Below are positions 35,171 through 45,503 of a stretch of DNA of 64,000 bases, in pieces. A program made the position numbers and the translations under genes. Under the pieces are notes generated by a model. It had not been told where the DNA came from. It saw nothing but the letters and a program-made list of their open reading frames with translations, and ran no database searches. Position 1 is the first letter of the stretch. The number at the start of each line of letters is the position of its first letter. This DNA comes from Deefgea rivuli DSM 18356 (GTDB taxonomy: Bacteria; Pseudomonadota; Gammaproteobacteria; Burkholderiales; Chitinibacteraceae): contig NZ_KK211081.1 in the NCBI RefSeq assembly GCF_000620145.1, positions 496,028 through 560,027 on the forward strand. The letters are read 5' to 3'.

Positions 35171-35784
35171 TGCGCCGCCTACAACTGTGGCGCGCTCAAC
35201 GTCAGCTCCGTGATCCGGCATTTGCATTTCTATTTGCGCCCGCACCGAGCGACGAATGGGTGTGTATCGATTGCGAAACCACCAGTCTGAATCCCAAGCA
35301 AGCCGAAATCTTATCGATTGCAGCGGTGGTCATTCGGGGCAATACGATTTTGAAATCGACTAGCCGGCAATGGCTAGTCAAACCCAGCGGCGAGATTGAT
35401 CCAAAAACCATTCCGATTCACGGCTTGCGGCGTCAGGATGTGGCAGCGGGCTTGCCGCTGAGGGAGGCGCTGGCGCAATTGCTGTATTTCATCGGCAGCC
35501 GCCCCATTGTGGGCTATTACCTTGAATTTGATTTGGCGGTGATTAATCGTCAGCTTAAACCATGGCTGGGTATTCAGTTACCCAATCTCAGCATTGAAGT
35601 ATCGGGGATGTATTACAACAAGAAAGTCAGCGCCTACCGGCCTGAAGTGGATTTATCTTTACGTACCATTCTGGCCGAACTCGAATTACCCGAGCTGCCA
35701 CGCCACGATCCAATGAATGATGCGATAACTGCCGCAATGATTTTTCTAAAATTAAAGCATGGGGTATTTATACCTAGATCTTAA
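35167..35784 (+). CDS. DnaQ-like 3'-5' exonuclease
   Basis: 205 residues, start overlapping the DUF294 stop (ATGA). DEDDh exonuclease motifs: ExoI WVCIDCETTSLNPKQAEIL (Asp/Glu pair), ExoII near GYYLEFDLAVINRQL, and ExoIII HDPMNDAITAAMIF. It resembles the free-standing DNA polymerase III epsilon-like proteins that follow DUF294/CBS proteins next to actP/acs; their job is not known and need not be replication. The last eight codons (GVFIPRS and stop) lie inside dispersed repeat copy D, so the repeat supplies the C-terminus. Confidence 0.9.
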   Translation: MMRRLQLWRAQRQLRDPAFAFLFAPAPSDEWVCIDCETTSLNPKQAEILSIAAVVIRGNTILKSTSRQWLVKPSGEIDPKTIPIHGLRRQDVAAGLPLREALAQLLYFIGSRPIVGYYLEFDLAVINRQLKPWLGIQLPNLSIEVSGMYYNKKVSAYRPEVDLSLRTILAELELPELPRHDPMNDAITAAMIFLKLKHGVFIPRS

Positions 35785-35810
35785 CAATCAAAGCCTTCAA
35801 TCATATACCC
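35761..35810. repeat. GGGTAT/ATACCC dispersed element, copy D
   Basis: A 50-bp element from GGGGTATTTATACC to ATCATATACCC. Its left half encodes the last residues and stop codon of the exonuclease gene. The right end is 5 bp from the convergent hybrid kinase stop. Confidence 0.78.
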
Positions 35811-35814
35811 ACAT

Positions 35815-38805
35815 TCAAAATCGCCGACCCCATTGCTTTAACGCTCCCATTAAAGCGTCGACCTGAATCGGTTTTACCAAGAAATCATCCATCCCAGCAT
35901 CAAAACAGCGCTGTTTATCATCGGCCATTGCATTGGCCGTTAAAGCGACAATGGGCACATCCGGCATCCGAATCCCTTTGCTCTGGCTGCGTATCATCCG
36001 CGTCGCTTCTAGCCCGTCCATATCCGGCATCTGCATATCCATAAATACCAAATCAAAATCCTGCTCTAACAAAGCCAGCACCGCATAGTGGCCGTTTTCC
36101 GCCGTCACAACAGTGCAGCCGAGTTTCTCCAGCATTTTAACGGCCACAATACGGTTTACCGGATTGTCTTCAGCCAGCAAAACTTTATAAATCTGCGTTG
36201 GGCTGACTTCTTTTAAGGTATGGCGCGTCACCAATTGTGCCTCGCCCTCGCCTTGCAGCACCAGCTCAAGCACGCCATAAAATTCGTCGGGATTGACCGG
36301 TTTAGTCAGGTAGGCTGAAAACCCCGCCTGACGTGCCCGACTGCCGTCACCACGTACGCCCACTGCCGTCAGCAGCAACATGGGCAACGCTGCCGCTTCA
36401 CTCTTCATGACGCGAGCTAAATTTAAGCCATCCATTTCCGGCAAATGCTGATCGAGCAATGCCAGCGTAAATGGCTGCGCGGTCTGCGCCGCATCACGAA
36501 ACGCAGCCAAGGCCTCGGCACTACTTGCCACCACTTCGACTTGCCCAGCCCAAGTTTTGAGCAGAGCTGCGAGCGTTTCCCGATGGCTTTCGATGGCCTC
36601 CACCAACAATACTTTTTGCTGCGTTGCTTTGGATGCCACACGAGGCCGAGCGCGCTCGGCGGCATTGGCTGCCTGTGCCATTTTTACGCTAAAAATGAAG
36701 TCTGTACCTTGCTCAGCAATACTGTGCACACTAATCTCGCCACCCATCAAAGCGACAATCTCTTGGCAAATGGCCAAGCCAAGGCCCGTACCACCAAAGC
36801 GCCGTGACGTGGTTTCATCAATTTGCGAAAAACGATCAAACAAACGATGAACTTTATCGCTCGGGATGCCAATCCCCGTGTCGCTGACGCAAAACCGCAA
36901 AGTAATCGCATCTGGATTTTTGGCTTGCACATTCACGCTGACATTCACCTCGCCTTGCTCGGTGAATTTAATCGCATTGCCAACTAAATTAATAAGGATC
37001 TGCCGCAATCGACCCGGATCACCGCGCAGCAGCGCAGGCACATCGGCCGCAATCTGACATTGATAACGTAAACCTTTTTCTTGAAAACGCAGCGCCATCA
37101 TGGCCGAAAAGTCATTCAGCAAACGCGGCAAATCGAAATCAAGCATTTCCAGCTCTAAACGCCCGGCTTCAATTTTGGAAAAATCCAAAATATCGTTAAT
37201 CACGCCCATCAAAACATCGCCGCTTAATTTGATGGTTTCAGCATATTCGCGCTGCTGCGTCGACAAGTCAGAATCGAGCAATAAAGACACCATACCGAGC
37301 ACACCATTCATCGGCGTACGGATTTCATGGCTCATATTGGCGAGAAATAGACTTTTTGCCTGACTAGCCGCTGTGGCCGCCTGCATCGCTTGCAGCAATT
37401 GCGCCTGCGCCACCTGTTGCTCGGTCACATCCATGACCATGCCGTACCAATACGTATCACCCTCTGGCGTGCGTTCAGGTTTAGCATGTGCCTCAACCCA
37501 AATCAGACCTTTTTGCGGATGATTGATGCGATACACCGTATCCCAATGCACCAACGACTCCAAGGCCTTGGTGTAGCTCGTAACGACCTCGGTCACATCA
37601 TCCGGATGCAAAAAGGCCAACACTTTTGTCGCATCTTCAGCCACATCAGCGGGTGTGACGCCATAAATCCCTGTAATACCTGCGCTAGCATACAAATACG
37701 CGCTGCTACCGTCTTGATTCATCCGCGTTTGAAAAATCAGACCCGGCACTTGTTCACCAATTTTTTTAAAGCGATCCGCAATTTCATCGCGCTCTTGCCG
37801 CGCCAATTGGCGCTCGATTTTGCCGCCGACCCAACGCGCCATCAGTCGTAAAAACTCATGGTCGATTTCGTCAAATGGGCGTTCTTGAACTTCAAGTGAG
37901 GAAAAACTCAAAGTGCCGTAACGCTGTCCCGCGACCCAGATCGGAACGCCAATATACGTTTCGAGCCCTAAGGCGGCGTAACAGGGATGCTCCGCCCACG
38001 GCGACAAGCCCATCATCGAAATCGCCAGCACATCATTTGCAGCAAAAGTGAGGCTGCAATAGGTATTTTCTAGTGGTGTTGGTAATAGATTGCACTCAGC
38101 TTTGGCCGGATATTGCACCACAACGTGGTATTCATCCGCCACGATACGACTGATCACCGCGTCAGGAAGAGAGAAATAAGCGCAACCCAGATACAGCGCG
38201 CTCGTCATTAAATCGCCATCATCCCGCTGCCGCAACGCGGTGATTTGGCTCAGAACGCGCAGCGAAGCTTGCTGCCGCTCGTGCTTTTCCTGAGCTTTAA
38301 ATCGCGCTTGCAATTGCTGCTGAAAGCGGATTAATTGCGCCAAAGTGCTGAGCAATGGTTGCAACTGCTTTGCCAGTATTGCCATGTAGGCATTATCGAT
38401 GTTGGCTAAGAGCGCAATACCCATTAACTGCCCTTGATATTGCATTGGCAAACAAATCAATGACTGCAAACCTTGCTCGGCATTTGATATGACGCACCAA
38501 GTCTCGGCGACAGAAAGCGGCGGCACAATCACCGCACGGCCCTTGAGCAATCCGGCACGCAATTCGCCACTCAAAGGCAAAACGGCCGTCGAACCATCTT
38601 TATGAGTGTCATCACCGGCCAAGCCCTGCTGCGCCAGCATGTGCACAATGCCATTACCGCCTTTCCATTCAGCAATCGCACCGCAAGCGCTGCCCGTGAG
38701 CTGTAGCAAATCCTGCAATGCAGTCAAAAACACGCTGTGATCCAGCGATTCAGCAAGAAAATGACTTTGTACGCGCAATAAGGCAGGTAAAACATCCAGA
38801 CGCAT
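35815..38805 (-). CDS. Hybrid sensor histidine kinase with GAF, PAS and two receiver domains
   Basis: 996 residues from the ATG at 38805 (GAGAG upstream); an in-frame ATG at 38877 is an alternative. Domains: GAF-like (about 20-165), GAF (about 180-345), PAS/PAC (about 360-480), HisKA with phospho-accepting His in FLANMSHEIRTPMNGVLGM, HATPase (ILINLVGNAIKFTE, DTGIGIP, GTGLGLAI), REC1 (about 750-865; Asp in ALLDQHLPEMDG) and REC2 (about 875-990; Asp in LVFMDMQMPDMDG). There are no transmembrane segments, so it is a cytoplasmic sensor. No HPt domain is present, so the phosphorelay needs a separate HPt protein. It is divergent from acs, and a link to acetate metabolism is only positional. Confidence 0.93.
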   Translation of the reverse strand: MRLDVLPALLRVQSHFLAESLDHSVFLTALQDLLQLTGSACGAIAEWKGGNGIVHMLAQQGLAGDDTHKDGSTAVLPLSGELRAGLLKGRAVIVPPLSVAETWCVISNAEQGLQSLICLPMQYQGQLMGIALLANIDNAYMAILAKQLQPLLSTLAQLIRFQQQLQARFKAQEKHERQQASLRVLSQITALRQRDDGDLMTSALYLGCAYFSLPDAVISRIVADEYHVVVQYPAKAECNLLPTPLENTYCSLTFAANDVLAISMMGLSPWAEHPCYAALGLETYIGVPIWVAGQRYGTLSFSSLEVQERPFDEIDHEFLRLMARWVGGKIERQLARQERDEIADRFKKIGEQVPGLIFQTRMNQDGSSAYLYASAGITGIYGVTPADVAEDATKVLAFLHPDDVTEVVTSYTKALESLVHWDTVYRINHPQKGLIWVEAHAKPERTPEGDTYWYGMVMDVTEQQVAQAQLLQAMQAATAASQAKSLFLANMSHEIRTPMNGVLGMVSLLLDSDLSTQQREYAETIKLSGDVLMGVINDILDFSKIEAGRLELEMLDFDLPRLLNDFSAMMALRFQEKGLRYQCQIAADVPALLRGDPGRLRQILINLVGNAIKFTEQGEVNVSVNVQAKNPDAITLRFCVSDTGIGIPSDKVHRLFDRFSQIDETTSRRFGGTGLGLAICQEIVALMGGEISVHSIAEQGTDFIFSVKMAQAANAAERARPRVASKATQQKVLLVEAIESHRETLAALLKTWAGQVEVVASSAEALAAFRDAAQTAQPFTLALLDQHLPEMDGLNLARVMKSEAAALPMLLLTAVGVRGDGSRARQAGFSAYLTKPVNPDEFYGVLELVLQGEGEAQLVTRHTLKEVSPTQIYKVLLAEDNPVNRIVAVKMLEKLGCTVVTAENGHYAVLALLEQDFDLVFMDMQMPDMDGLEATRMIRSQSKGIRMPDVPIVALTANAMADDKQRCFDAGMDDFLVKPIQVDALMGALKQWGRRF

Positions 38806-39020
38806 AACACTCTCTTTTAGGGTCAATCTGCCATCATTAGGCCGTTTCAGAATAGCTGTTTTCACCCTATTACCCAACTAAAAGCCAACAAATTCAAATG
38901 ATTGCTAAGCCCATCAGCATCATTGATTTGGCACATCAGAAAAGACAATTGGATTTCATAGGGTGAAACCCATAGATTTCGCTACAGATCATTATTTAAG
39001 TCATGGCACAAACTATCCCG

Positions 39021-39078
39021 CCTAGCGAACCTAATGCCAGTACATATCGTACGACAAGGCGCAGCAGCGGAGTTTCTC
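39021..39078. repeat. GTAC-centred dispersed repeat, copy 2
   Basis: GCCAGTACATATCGTACGAC, then AAGGCGCAGCAGCGG, resembles 8232-8290, with 13 bases identical at GTACGACAAGGCG. It lies in the acs leader, ending just before the ribosome-binding site. Confidence 0.5.
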
Positions 39079-39096
39079 TACACAAGGGGCTTACAC

Positions 39097-41067
39097 ATGA
39101 GTGGTATCGATTCAGTATTAAAAGAAACCCGTCTTTTTCCACCATCAGACGAATTTCGTACCAATGCGACCGTATCCGGCATGGACGGCTATAACGCCCT
39201 GTGCGAAAAAGCGACTGCCGATTACGAAGGTTTCTGGGCTGATTTGGCGCGTAGCCTCTTAAGCTGGAAAAAACCGTTCACTAAAGTACTCAATCAAGAA
39301 ACACCACCGTTCTTCAAATGGTTTGAAGACGGCTTAATGAACGTATCTTACAACTGTCTAGATCGTCATTTAGAGACAAAAGCCAATAAAGTTGCAATTA
39401 TTTTTGAAGCCGACGACGGTTCAGTGACTCGCGTGACTTACCGCGAGCTCTATCACCGCGTTTGCCAATTCGCCAACGGCCTGAAATCACTCGGCGTAGT
39501 GAAAGGTGATCGCGTCGTTATTTACATGCCACACACCGTTGAAGCAGTGATTGCGATGCAAGCGTGTGCGCGTATCGGTGCGATTCACTCGGTCGTATTC
39601 GGCGGATTCTCGGCAGGCGCATTGCGCGACCGCATTCAAGATGCCGCAGCAAAACTGGTTATTACCGCCAATGAATCGATCCGTGGCGGCAAACCAACAC
39701 CACTCAAATCAATGGTTGATGAAGCTTTGGGCTTAGGCGGCTGCGACACCGTTGAAAAAGTCATCGTCTTCCAACGCACTAGCAACAAGCCAGAACACTG
39801 GAATACTGAGCGCAATATCTGGTGGCACAAATTGGTGCAAGACCAAGCCGACGTGTGCGAACCAGAATGGGTTGAATCTGAGCATCCGCTATTTATTCTT
39901 TACACTTCAGGCTCAACAGGCAAACCAAAAGGCGTGCAACACTCGTCAGCCGGCTACCTGCTCGGCACGCAAGTGACGATGAAATGGGTGTTCGATTACA
40001 AAGAAACTGATGTGTACTGGTGCACGGCCGACGTGGGCTGGATCACGGGTCACAGCTACATCGCCTACGGCCCACTCGGCATCGGTGCGACACAAGTCGT
40101 GTTTGAAGGCGTACCAACGTACCCAGACGCATCACGCTTCTGGCAAATGATTGAAAAACACGAAGTCACGACGTTCTACACTGCACCAACTGCGATTCGT
40201 TCATTGATTAAACTTGGCGGCGATTTGCCGAAACAATACGATTTATCGTCATTGCGCTTGTTGGGTACGGTGGGCGAGCCGATCAATCCAGATGCGTGGA
40301 TGTGGTATTACGAAGTGATTGGCGGCAGCCGCTGCCCGATTGTAGATACTTGGTGGCAAACTGAAACCGGCTGCAATATGATCGCCCCGTTGCCAGGCGC
40401 AGTCGCAACTAAACCAGGTTCTTGCACCTTGCCAATTCCAGGCATTATGGCCGACATCGTTGATGAATCTGGCGCGCCAGTTTCTAGCGGTAAAGGTGGC
40501 TTCTTGGTGATTAGCAAACCTTGGCCATCGATGGTACGTAATATCTGGGGCGATTCAGAGCGTTTTGCTAAAACCTACTTCCCAGAAGATTACAACGGCA
40601 AGCTGTACTTGGCGGGCGATTCGGCGCATTACGACGAAAACGGCTACATCTGGATCATGGGTCGCATCGACGATGTACTGAACGTATCCGGTCACCGCCT
40701 CGGCACCATGGAAATTGAATCGGCACTGGCTGCCAATCCATTGGTTGCTGAAGCCGCCGTCGTTGGCAAGCCGCACGATATCAAAGGCGAAGCCGTCGTT
40801 GCTTATGTGGTTCTGAAAGGTAATCGCCCAGAAGGTGACGACGCGAAACGCATCGCCAAAGAACTACGTGAATGGGTTGCGCACGAAATCGGTAAGATCG
40901 CTCAGCCAGACGAAATCCGTTTCGGCGACAATCTACCGAAAACGCGCTCAGGCAAAATCATGCGCCGCCTCTTGCGTGACATTGCCAAGGGCCAAGAAAT
41001 TACTGCAGATACATCGACTTTAGAAAATCCAGCGATCCTGGAACAACTACGTCAAAGCGCGATTTAA
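39097..41067 (+). CDS. acs: Acetyl-CoA synthetase
   Basis: 656 residues from the ATG at 39097, with AAGGGG seven bases before it; the longer frame from 39034 runs through repeat sequence. AMP-forming acetyl-CoA synthetase: P-loop-like [20 protein letters not shown], acetate/adenylate site [12 protein letters not shown], hinge [20 protein letters not shown], and the C-terminal [13 protein letters not shown] whose Lys is the acetylation-regulated catalytic residue. It converts acetate to acetyl-CoA and works with ActP. The 5' region between the divergent hybrid kinase and acs is 291 bp and holds a repeat. Confidence 0.97.
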   Translation: MSGIDSVLKETRLFPPSDEFRTNATVSGMDGYNALCEKATADYEGFWADLARSLLSWKKPFTKVLNQETPPFFKWFEDGLMNVSYNCLDRHLETKANKVAIIFEADDGSVTRVTYRELYHRVCQFANGLKSLGVVKGDRVVIYMPHTVEAVIAMQACARIGAIHSVVFGGFSAGALRDRIQDAAAKLVITANESIRGGKPTPLKSMVDEALGLGGCDTVEKVIVFQRTSNKPEHWNTERNIWWHKLVQDQADVCEPEWVESEHPLFILYTSGSTGKPKGVQHSSAGYLLGTQVTMKWVFDYKETDVYWCTADVGWITGHSYIAYGPLGIGATQVVFEGVPTYPDASRFWQMIEKHEVTTFYTAPTAIRSLIKLGGDLPKQYDLSSLRLLGTVGEPINPDAWMWYYEVIGGSRCPIVDTWWQTETGCNMIAPLPGAVATKPGSCTLPIPGIMADIVDESGAPVSSGKGGFLVISKPWPSMVRNIWGDSERFAKTYFPEDYNGKLYLAGDSAHYDENGYIWIMGRIDDVLNVSGHRLGTMEIESALAANPLVAEAAVVGKPHDIKGEAVVAYVVLKGNRPEGDDAKRIAKELREWVAHEIGKIAQPDEIRFGDNLPKTRSGKIMRRLLRDIAKGQEITADTSTLENPAILEQLRQSAI

Positions 41068-41100
41068 TCGCCAACACCCATAAACTTTACGAGAGTTTTT

Positions 41101-41131
41101 TACCCCGCCAGCAGTGGCGGGGTATTTTTTT
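41101..41131 (+). terminator. Terminator of acs
   Basis: TACCCCGCCA and TGGCGGGGTA form a perfect 10-bp stem with a 4-nt GCAG loop, followed by seven T. Confidence 0.95.
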
Positions 41132-41134
41132 GCT

Positions 41135-44100
41135 TCAATCTAAAACAATACATGGCACGATTTGCAGCCAAGCGGCTTTAGTCTGCCATTCGATACACCA
41201 CGCGGGGAAGTCTTCCGCAGGCATCGGCTTGGCAATCCCATAGCCTTGTGCAAAGCGACAACCTAATTCCAGCAACAAGGCACCATGAGCCATGGTCTCT
41301 ACACCTTCGGCAATCACCTGACGATGAAACACCGCGGCGAGCTGAATCACACTCTTAACAATCCCAAGATCATCAGGATTAGTTAACATTTCGCGTACAA
41401 AACTTTGGTCAATTTTCAAGGTATCAATCGGCAGTTTACGTAAATAAGTTAGCGAAGAGAAACCAGTACCAAAATCATCCAGAGAAAATTTCACTCCCAT
41501 CGCCTTGCAACGATGCAATGTTTCAACCGCTTGCTGCATATCGCCAATTGCAGCCGTTTCTAATACCTCTAGCTCGAAATTGGATCGCTGCACTTCGGGA
41601 TAACGCGCCAATGCCGCCTGCAAATGCTCAGAAAAATCAGCGCGTAATAAGTGATTCGCACTGACATTCACGCTAATTTTGATTTGCAAACCTGCCCGAA
41701 CCCACTGTGCCGCTTGTTGTAATGCGGCATGAATCACCCATTCACCCAATGCGTGCTCAAGTTCACTACCATAGAGATGAGTCAGAAATTCAGCAGGATG
41801 CAATAGCCCTGACTCTGGATGCTGCCAACGGATTAATGCCTCAGCACCAACCACCTCGCCATTTTCAAGATCAACTTTAGGCTGATAATGCAGCACAAAC
41901 TCATTTCGCTCCAAAGCCAACCACATAAACTCGAGTGCTTTTCGATGCAGCTGTGCTTGACGATCACTTTCAGGGTCAAATAACTGATAACGGTTTTTTC
42001 CTGCCTCTTTCGCCAAATACATAGCCTGATCGGCATGCCGCAGCAAAGTATCCGCATCGACATTGTCTTCTGGATATAAACTCACCCCAATACTGGCGGA
42101 AATACGAATTGAAAGCCCTTCAATTTGTACCGCGGCGCTCGCAGCCGCCAAGACACGATCAAGAATCAAAGTACACTCTGCTGGAGAACCCACTTCAGAC
42201 AAAATCAGCACAAATTCATCACCGCCCAAGCGAGCTAATGTATCGTCCGCGCGAAGTACTGCCTGTAAATTTTCAGCAACCCCAATCAACAATAGATCAC
42301 CAATGGCATGGCCATACTGATCATTGACGGTCTTAAAGCCATCTAAATCCAAGAAGCAGATCGCGCACAATTTGCCACTGCGTGCGGTACGGTTAATCGA
42401 ACGCGTTAAGCGATCCGATAATAAACGGCGATTTGGTAAGCCCGTCAGCGCATCATAATGAGCGACACGATCAAGCTCCATCGCATGGGCTTTAAGTAGC
42501 GTGATATCAGAAAAAATACCGATATAGTATTGGATAGCAAAACGCGCATCCCGCACGACTGAAATTGAAAGCAGCTCGATATAAATCGCACCATTTTTAC
42601 GCCGATTACAAAGCTCTCCACGCCAAAAATCATGCGTGCTGACTGAGTGCCACATTTCCTGATAGAACGCGGCATCGTGTTGACCCGATGATAAAATATG
42701 CGGTGACTGCCCAATGGCCTCAATATCGCTATACCCGGTGATTCGTGTAAATGCCGGATTAATTTTCGCGATAAGCTGATCCGCGCCCAAAACCATAATC
42801 CCTTCATAGCTATTATCAAACACCACGCCCGACTCACGCAGTGCTAAATCATGGCGTTTTCGCTCGGAAATATCGGTATGCGTACCCGACATCATTAATG
42901 GCAAACCATCCTCGCTCCACGAGACAACTCGACCCGAAGTCAGAACCCATAACCAATCGCCTTGCTTAGTTTTACAGCGCATTTCAACAGTGTGGCTGAG
43001 CGATTCCCCGCCTAAATGGCACTCAATCGATTCCGATACAGCAGAAAAATCATCAGGATGAACAATTTCAGGCCATTTCTCGATGCAAACATCCATTTCA
43101 CTCGGCGCATAGCCCAGCATTGTTTCATAACGGGCACTCACCTGAAATTGATTAGTCTGTAAATTCCAATCCCAATAGCCTTGATCCGACCCCGCCAGCA
43201 CGCGCTCCAATTGTTGTTCACGCTCTTTAAGTAACTGTTCATCGCGTTTTTTCTCGGTCAAGTCACGACCAAACGCCATATAACGCCCATCGTGCATCCG
43301 CACAGTTGTTAATTCAACCGAGACAACGCCACCTTCGCGTCGATTCAAGCGCCATTCGCGGCAATCAAAGGTTTGCTGCTGCAAGCGCTCCAAATGCAAG
43401 GGCAGCTCTTCAGTATGCTCATCAGCGACTAAATCAGGAATCTGCATCGCACAGAGCATTTCCAAACTATGCCCAGTGAGCCTACAAGCGGATGGATTTG
43501 CGAATGTATAACGCCCTGACTCGTCCGTAATCCAGATTGCGTCGCCAGCTTCATTCAACACAAAACGAAAATCATCATCCACCCGTTTTCGCTCGGTAAT
43601 ATCAGACAACGTTCCAACAATTCGCGTTGCAAAACCTTGCTCATTTCGACGCACGCTCCTGCCAAAACCGCGAACCCAGCGAGGCTTAGCTGAATCAAAA
43701 TTAGCCAAGCGAAAATCAAATTCTAAACGTGGTATGTCACTCACCAGATAAGACTCGATCATCTGCAAAACATGCGGTAAGTCATCAGCAAAAATGAGTC
43801 GCTGTAGAAAGCTAAAATCACCTTTGTCATCTTCGGCGTGCATACCAACCAGCTCGTAATACTGAGGAGAGCGGTACACATGGCCGCTCTCCAAATCCCA
43901 ATCCCAAAAACCATCACTGGTCGCATTAACGATATTTCTTAGCCGTTCCTCACTCTCTTCCAAGTGCTGAGTGGCCAGTTTTTGATCCGTAATATCCTGC
44001 ACCGTGCCATGAAATGCGATCAACTGACCTTGCTCATCACACACTGGCTCGCCACGAGCACTAATCCAGCGCAGAACACCGTCACCACGGAGAACCTGAG

Positions 44101-45310
44101 CCTCACACTGATAAGGCTGCACTTGCTTTAGCGCTTGCTCTATCGCACTCGAGAACAAAACCCAGCTTTGATGGGTAAAATACTGCTGAACTTCAGGATA
44201 AACCGCAGGCAATAAACGTGGATCGCGGCCATAGATGTGATAAACCTCTTCAGACCAATCATGCTGGCCGGTTTGCAGATTCCACTCCCAGCTCCCCACA
44301 TGCGCCAAATGTTGCGCTTGCTTTAGCGCGGCTTCTCTAGCGATGAGCGCCAGCTCGGTATTTTTCTGTGCCGTAATATCGCGAGAAATACCAAACAAGC
44401 CCTGCACTTTGCCATATTGATCAAAAACAGGTCCTTTGGTAACCAGAAAAGTCATCTCCGAACCATCTTGCAGCGTTAATCGCTCCTCGTGTGTTTGCAC
44501 CACGCCTTGACGCATAATCGCTTGATCTAATTGCGCCAAAGTCTGTACTGACTCTGCATCAAAGAAATCAATATCATATAAACCAACCACCTCCTCGACG
44601 GATTTATTCACAAACGCCGCGCCTGCTTCATTGGCTAATAAGTAACGCCCTTGCGCATTTTTAATAAAAATCGCATCTGACGTGCCCTGAATAATGGCTT
44701 TTAATAAGTTACGATGATGATCCAAAGTCGCCAGAGAACGCTGCAACACGGCACTAAACACACTCACAGCGACACCATTCACAATCAGCAACAACCATTT
44801 AAGCTGTTCGTATGCCGCCACATCAACCGCATATAGGTGTGGTAAAGCAATGGCATCCGATCCAACTGCTGCGCATGCAGTAGCAAGCAAACCGGGGCCC
44901 AGCCCACCGATCAAAGCGCTTAAAATAATCGGTAGCATCAATAAAATAATCAAAGATTGATTGCCAAAATTCGCAGCAATTTTGCTGTGTAAATACAGCG
45001 TTGACAGCGTAATAATCAGCGCGAAAAGATACATCATGATGCGCCAGCGACCACTGGTGCGAATCAGCAAATTTAGCCCTAGCTCGCTATGACTCGTATT
45101 GAATGTAGGTACCGCGCGCAAAGCCAGAAAAAAACCTGCAGCAGAAACCAATACGAAAAAAATGCCTTTTGCGGTTGACAAGGAAACGAGCGTGTCATGA
45201 TTCACAATCGAGCTTAACAAATGATCGGATAAAAAAATCCACGCCAACGCAAAGAATACGTAGCACGAGATCGACAGCACAATAAAACGGGGCCGACTCA
45301 GTATCTTCAT
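41135..45310 (-). CDS. Large membrane-bound multi-PAS GGDEF-EAL protein
   Basis: 1391 residues. The N-terminal membrane sensor (about 1-200) has several hydrophobic segments (MASE-like). A run of about six PAS/PAC repeats follows (about 205-930), each ending in a DITxxK/DITERK-type motif. A GGDEF domain has an intact LGGDEFV (about residue 1028), and an EAL domain has intact AEALIRW (about 1157) and DDFGTGFSSL. Both c-di-GMP motifs look catalytically competent, so it could make and/or degrade c-di-GMP; which activity dominates cannot be decided. It converges on acs. C-di-GMP is a likely link to the flagellar genes elsewhere in the window, but there is no direct evidence. Confidence 0.95.
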   Translation of the reverse strand: MKILSRPRFIVLSISCYVFFALAWIFLSDHLLSSIVNHDTLVSLSTAKGIFFVLVSAAGFFLALRAVPTFNTSHSELGLNLLIRTSGRWRIMMYLFALIITLSTLYLHSKIAANFGNQSLIILLMLPIILSALIGGLGPGLLATACAAVGSDAIALPHLYAVDVAAYEQLKWLLLIVNGVAVSVFSAVLQRSLATLDHHRNLLKAIIQGTSDAIFIKNAQGRYLLANEAGAAFVNKSVEEVVGLYDIDFFDAESVQTLAQLDQAIMRQGVVQTHEERLTLQDGSEMTFLVTKGPVFDQYGKVQGLFGISRDITAQKNTELALIAREAALKQAQHLAHVGSWEWNLQTGQHDWSEEVYHIYGRDPRLLPAVYPEVQQYFTHQSWVLFSSAIEQALKQVQPYQCEAQVLRGDGVLRWISARGEPVCDEQGQLIAFHGTVQDITDQKLATQHLEESEERLRNIVNATSDGFWDWDLESGHVYRSPQYYELVGMHAEDDKGDFSFLQRLIFADDLPHVLQMIESYLVSDIPRLEFDFRLANFDSAKPRWVRGFGRSVRRNEQGFATRIVGTLSDITERKRVDDDFRFVLNEAGDAIWITDESGRYTFANPSACRLTGHSLEMLCAMQIPDLVADEHTEELPLHLERLQQQTFDCREWRLNRREGGVVSVELTTVRMHDGRYMAFGRDLTEKKRDEQLLKEREQQLERVLAGSDQGYWDWNLQTNQFQVSARYETMLGYAPSEMDVCIEKWPEIVHPDDFSAVSESIECHLGGESLSHTVEMRCKTKQGDWLWVLTSGRVVSWSEDGLPLMMSGTHTDISERKRHDLALRESGVVFDNSYEGIMVLGADQLIAKINPAFTRITGYSDIEAIGQSPHILSSGQHDAAFYQEMWHSVSTHDFWRGELCNRRKNGAIYIELLSISVVRDARFAIQYYIGIFSDITLLKAHAMELDRVAHYDALTGLPNRRLLSDRLTRSINRTARSGKLCAICFLDLDGFKTVNDQYGHAIGDLLLIGVAENLQAVLRADDTLARLGGDEFVLILSEVGSPAECTLILDRVLAAASAAVQIEGLSIRISASIGVSLYPEDNVDADTLLRHADQAMYLAKEAGKNRYQLFDPESDRQAQLHRKALEFMWLALERNEFVLHYQPKVDLENGEVVGAEALIRWQHPESGLLHPAEFLTHLYGSELEHALGEWVIHAALQQAAQWVRAGLQIKISVNVSANHLLRADFSEHLQAALARYPEVQRSNFELEVLETAAIGDMQQAVETLHRCKAMGVKFSLDDFGTGFSSLTYLRKLPIDTLKIDQSFVREMLTNPDDLGIVKSVIQLAAVFHRQVIAEGVETMAHGALLLELGCRFAQGYGIAKPMPAEDFPAWCIEWQTKAAWLQIVPCIVLD

Positions 45311-45401
45311 TCGATTCTTCCCCTAATCTGAACACAGTTCACAGAATAGAACATAAAACTTACAAATGACTTTTATGTACCCCAAGAAAATCAGCAAAAT
45401 A

Positions 45402-45426
45402 TTAAGATCAGCAAGAACGATCTTGA
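45402..45426. promoter_or_regulatory. Inverted repeat upstream of the Cys/His-rich gene
   Basis: TTAAGATC and GATCTTGA are inverted around 9 nt (AAGATC/GATCTT exact). It lies about 80 bp before the 45504 gene, in the divergent spacer with the PAS-GGDEF-EAL gene, a plausible operator position. Confidence 0.4.
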
Positions 45427-45503
45427 TATAAGGCAATATTCCGGATTGGAAAGCACAGCAGAATCAGAACCTTAAACTCAACGCCGATAACGACATTAAG
45501 CTT

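Noticed and set aside
39034-39096. 21-codon N-terminal extension of Acs
   Set aside because: It lies in the dispersed repeat and lacks a ribosome-binding site; the ATG at 39097 has AAGGGG at good spacing.
45482-45491. GCCGATAA, a perfect sigma-28 -10 element before the 45504 gene
   Set aside because: No TAAA-type -35 at 14-16 bp; TAAA occurs only 6 bp upstream. Probably chance.
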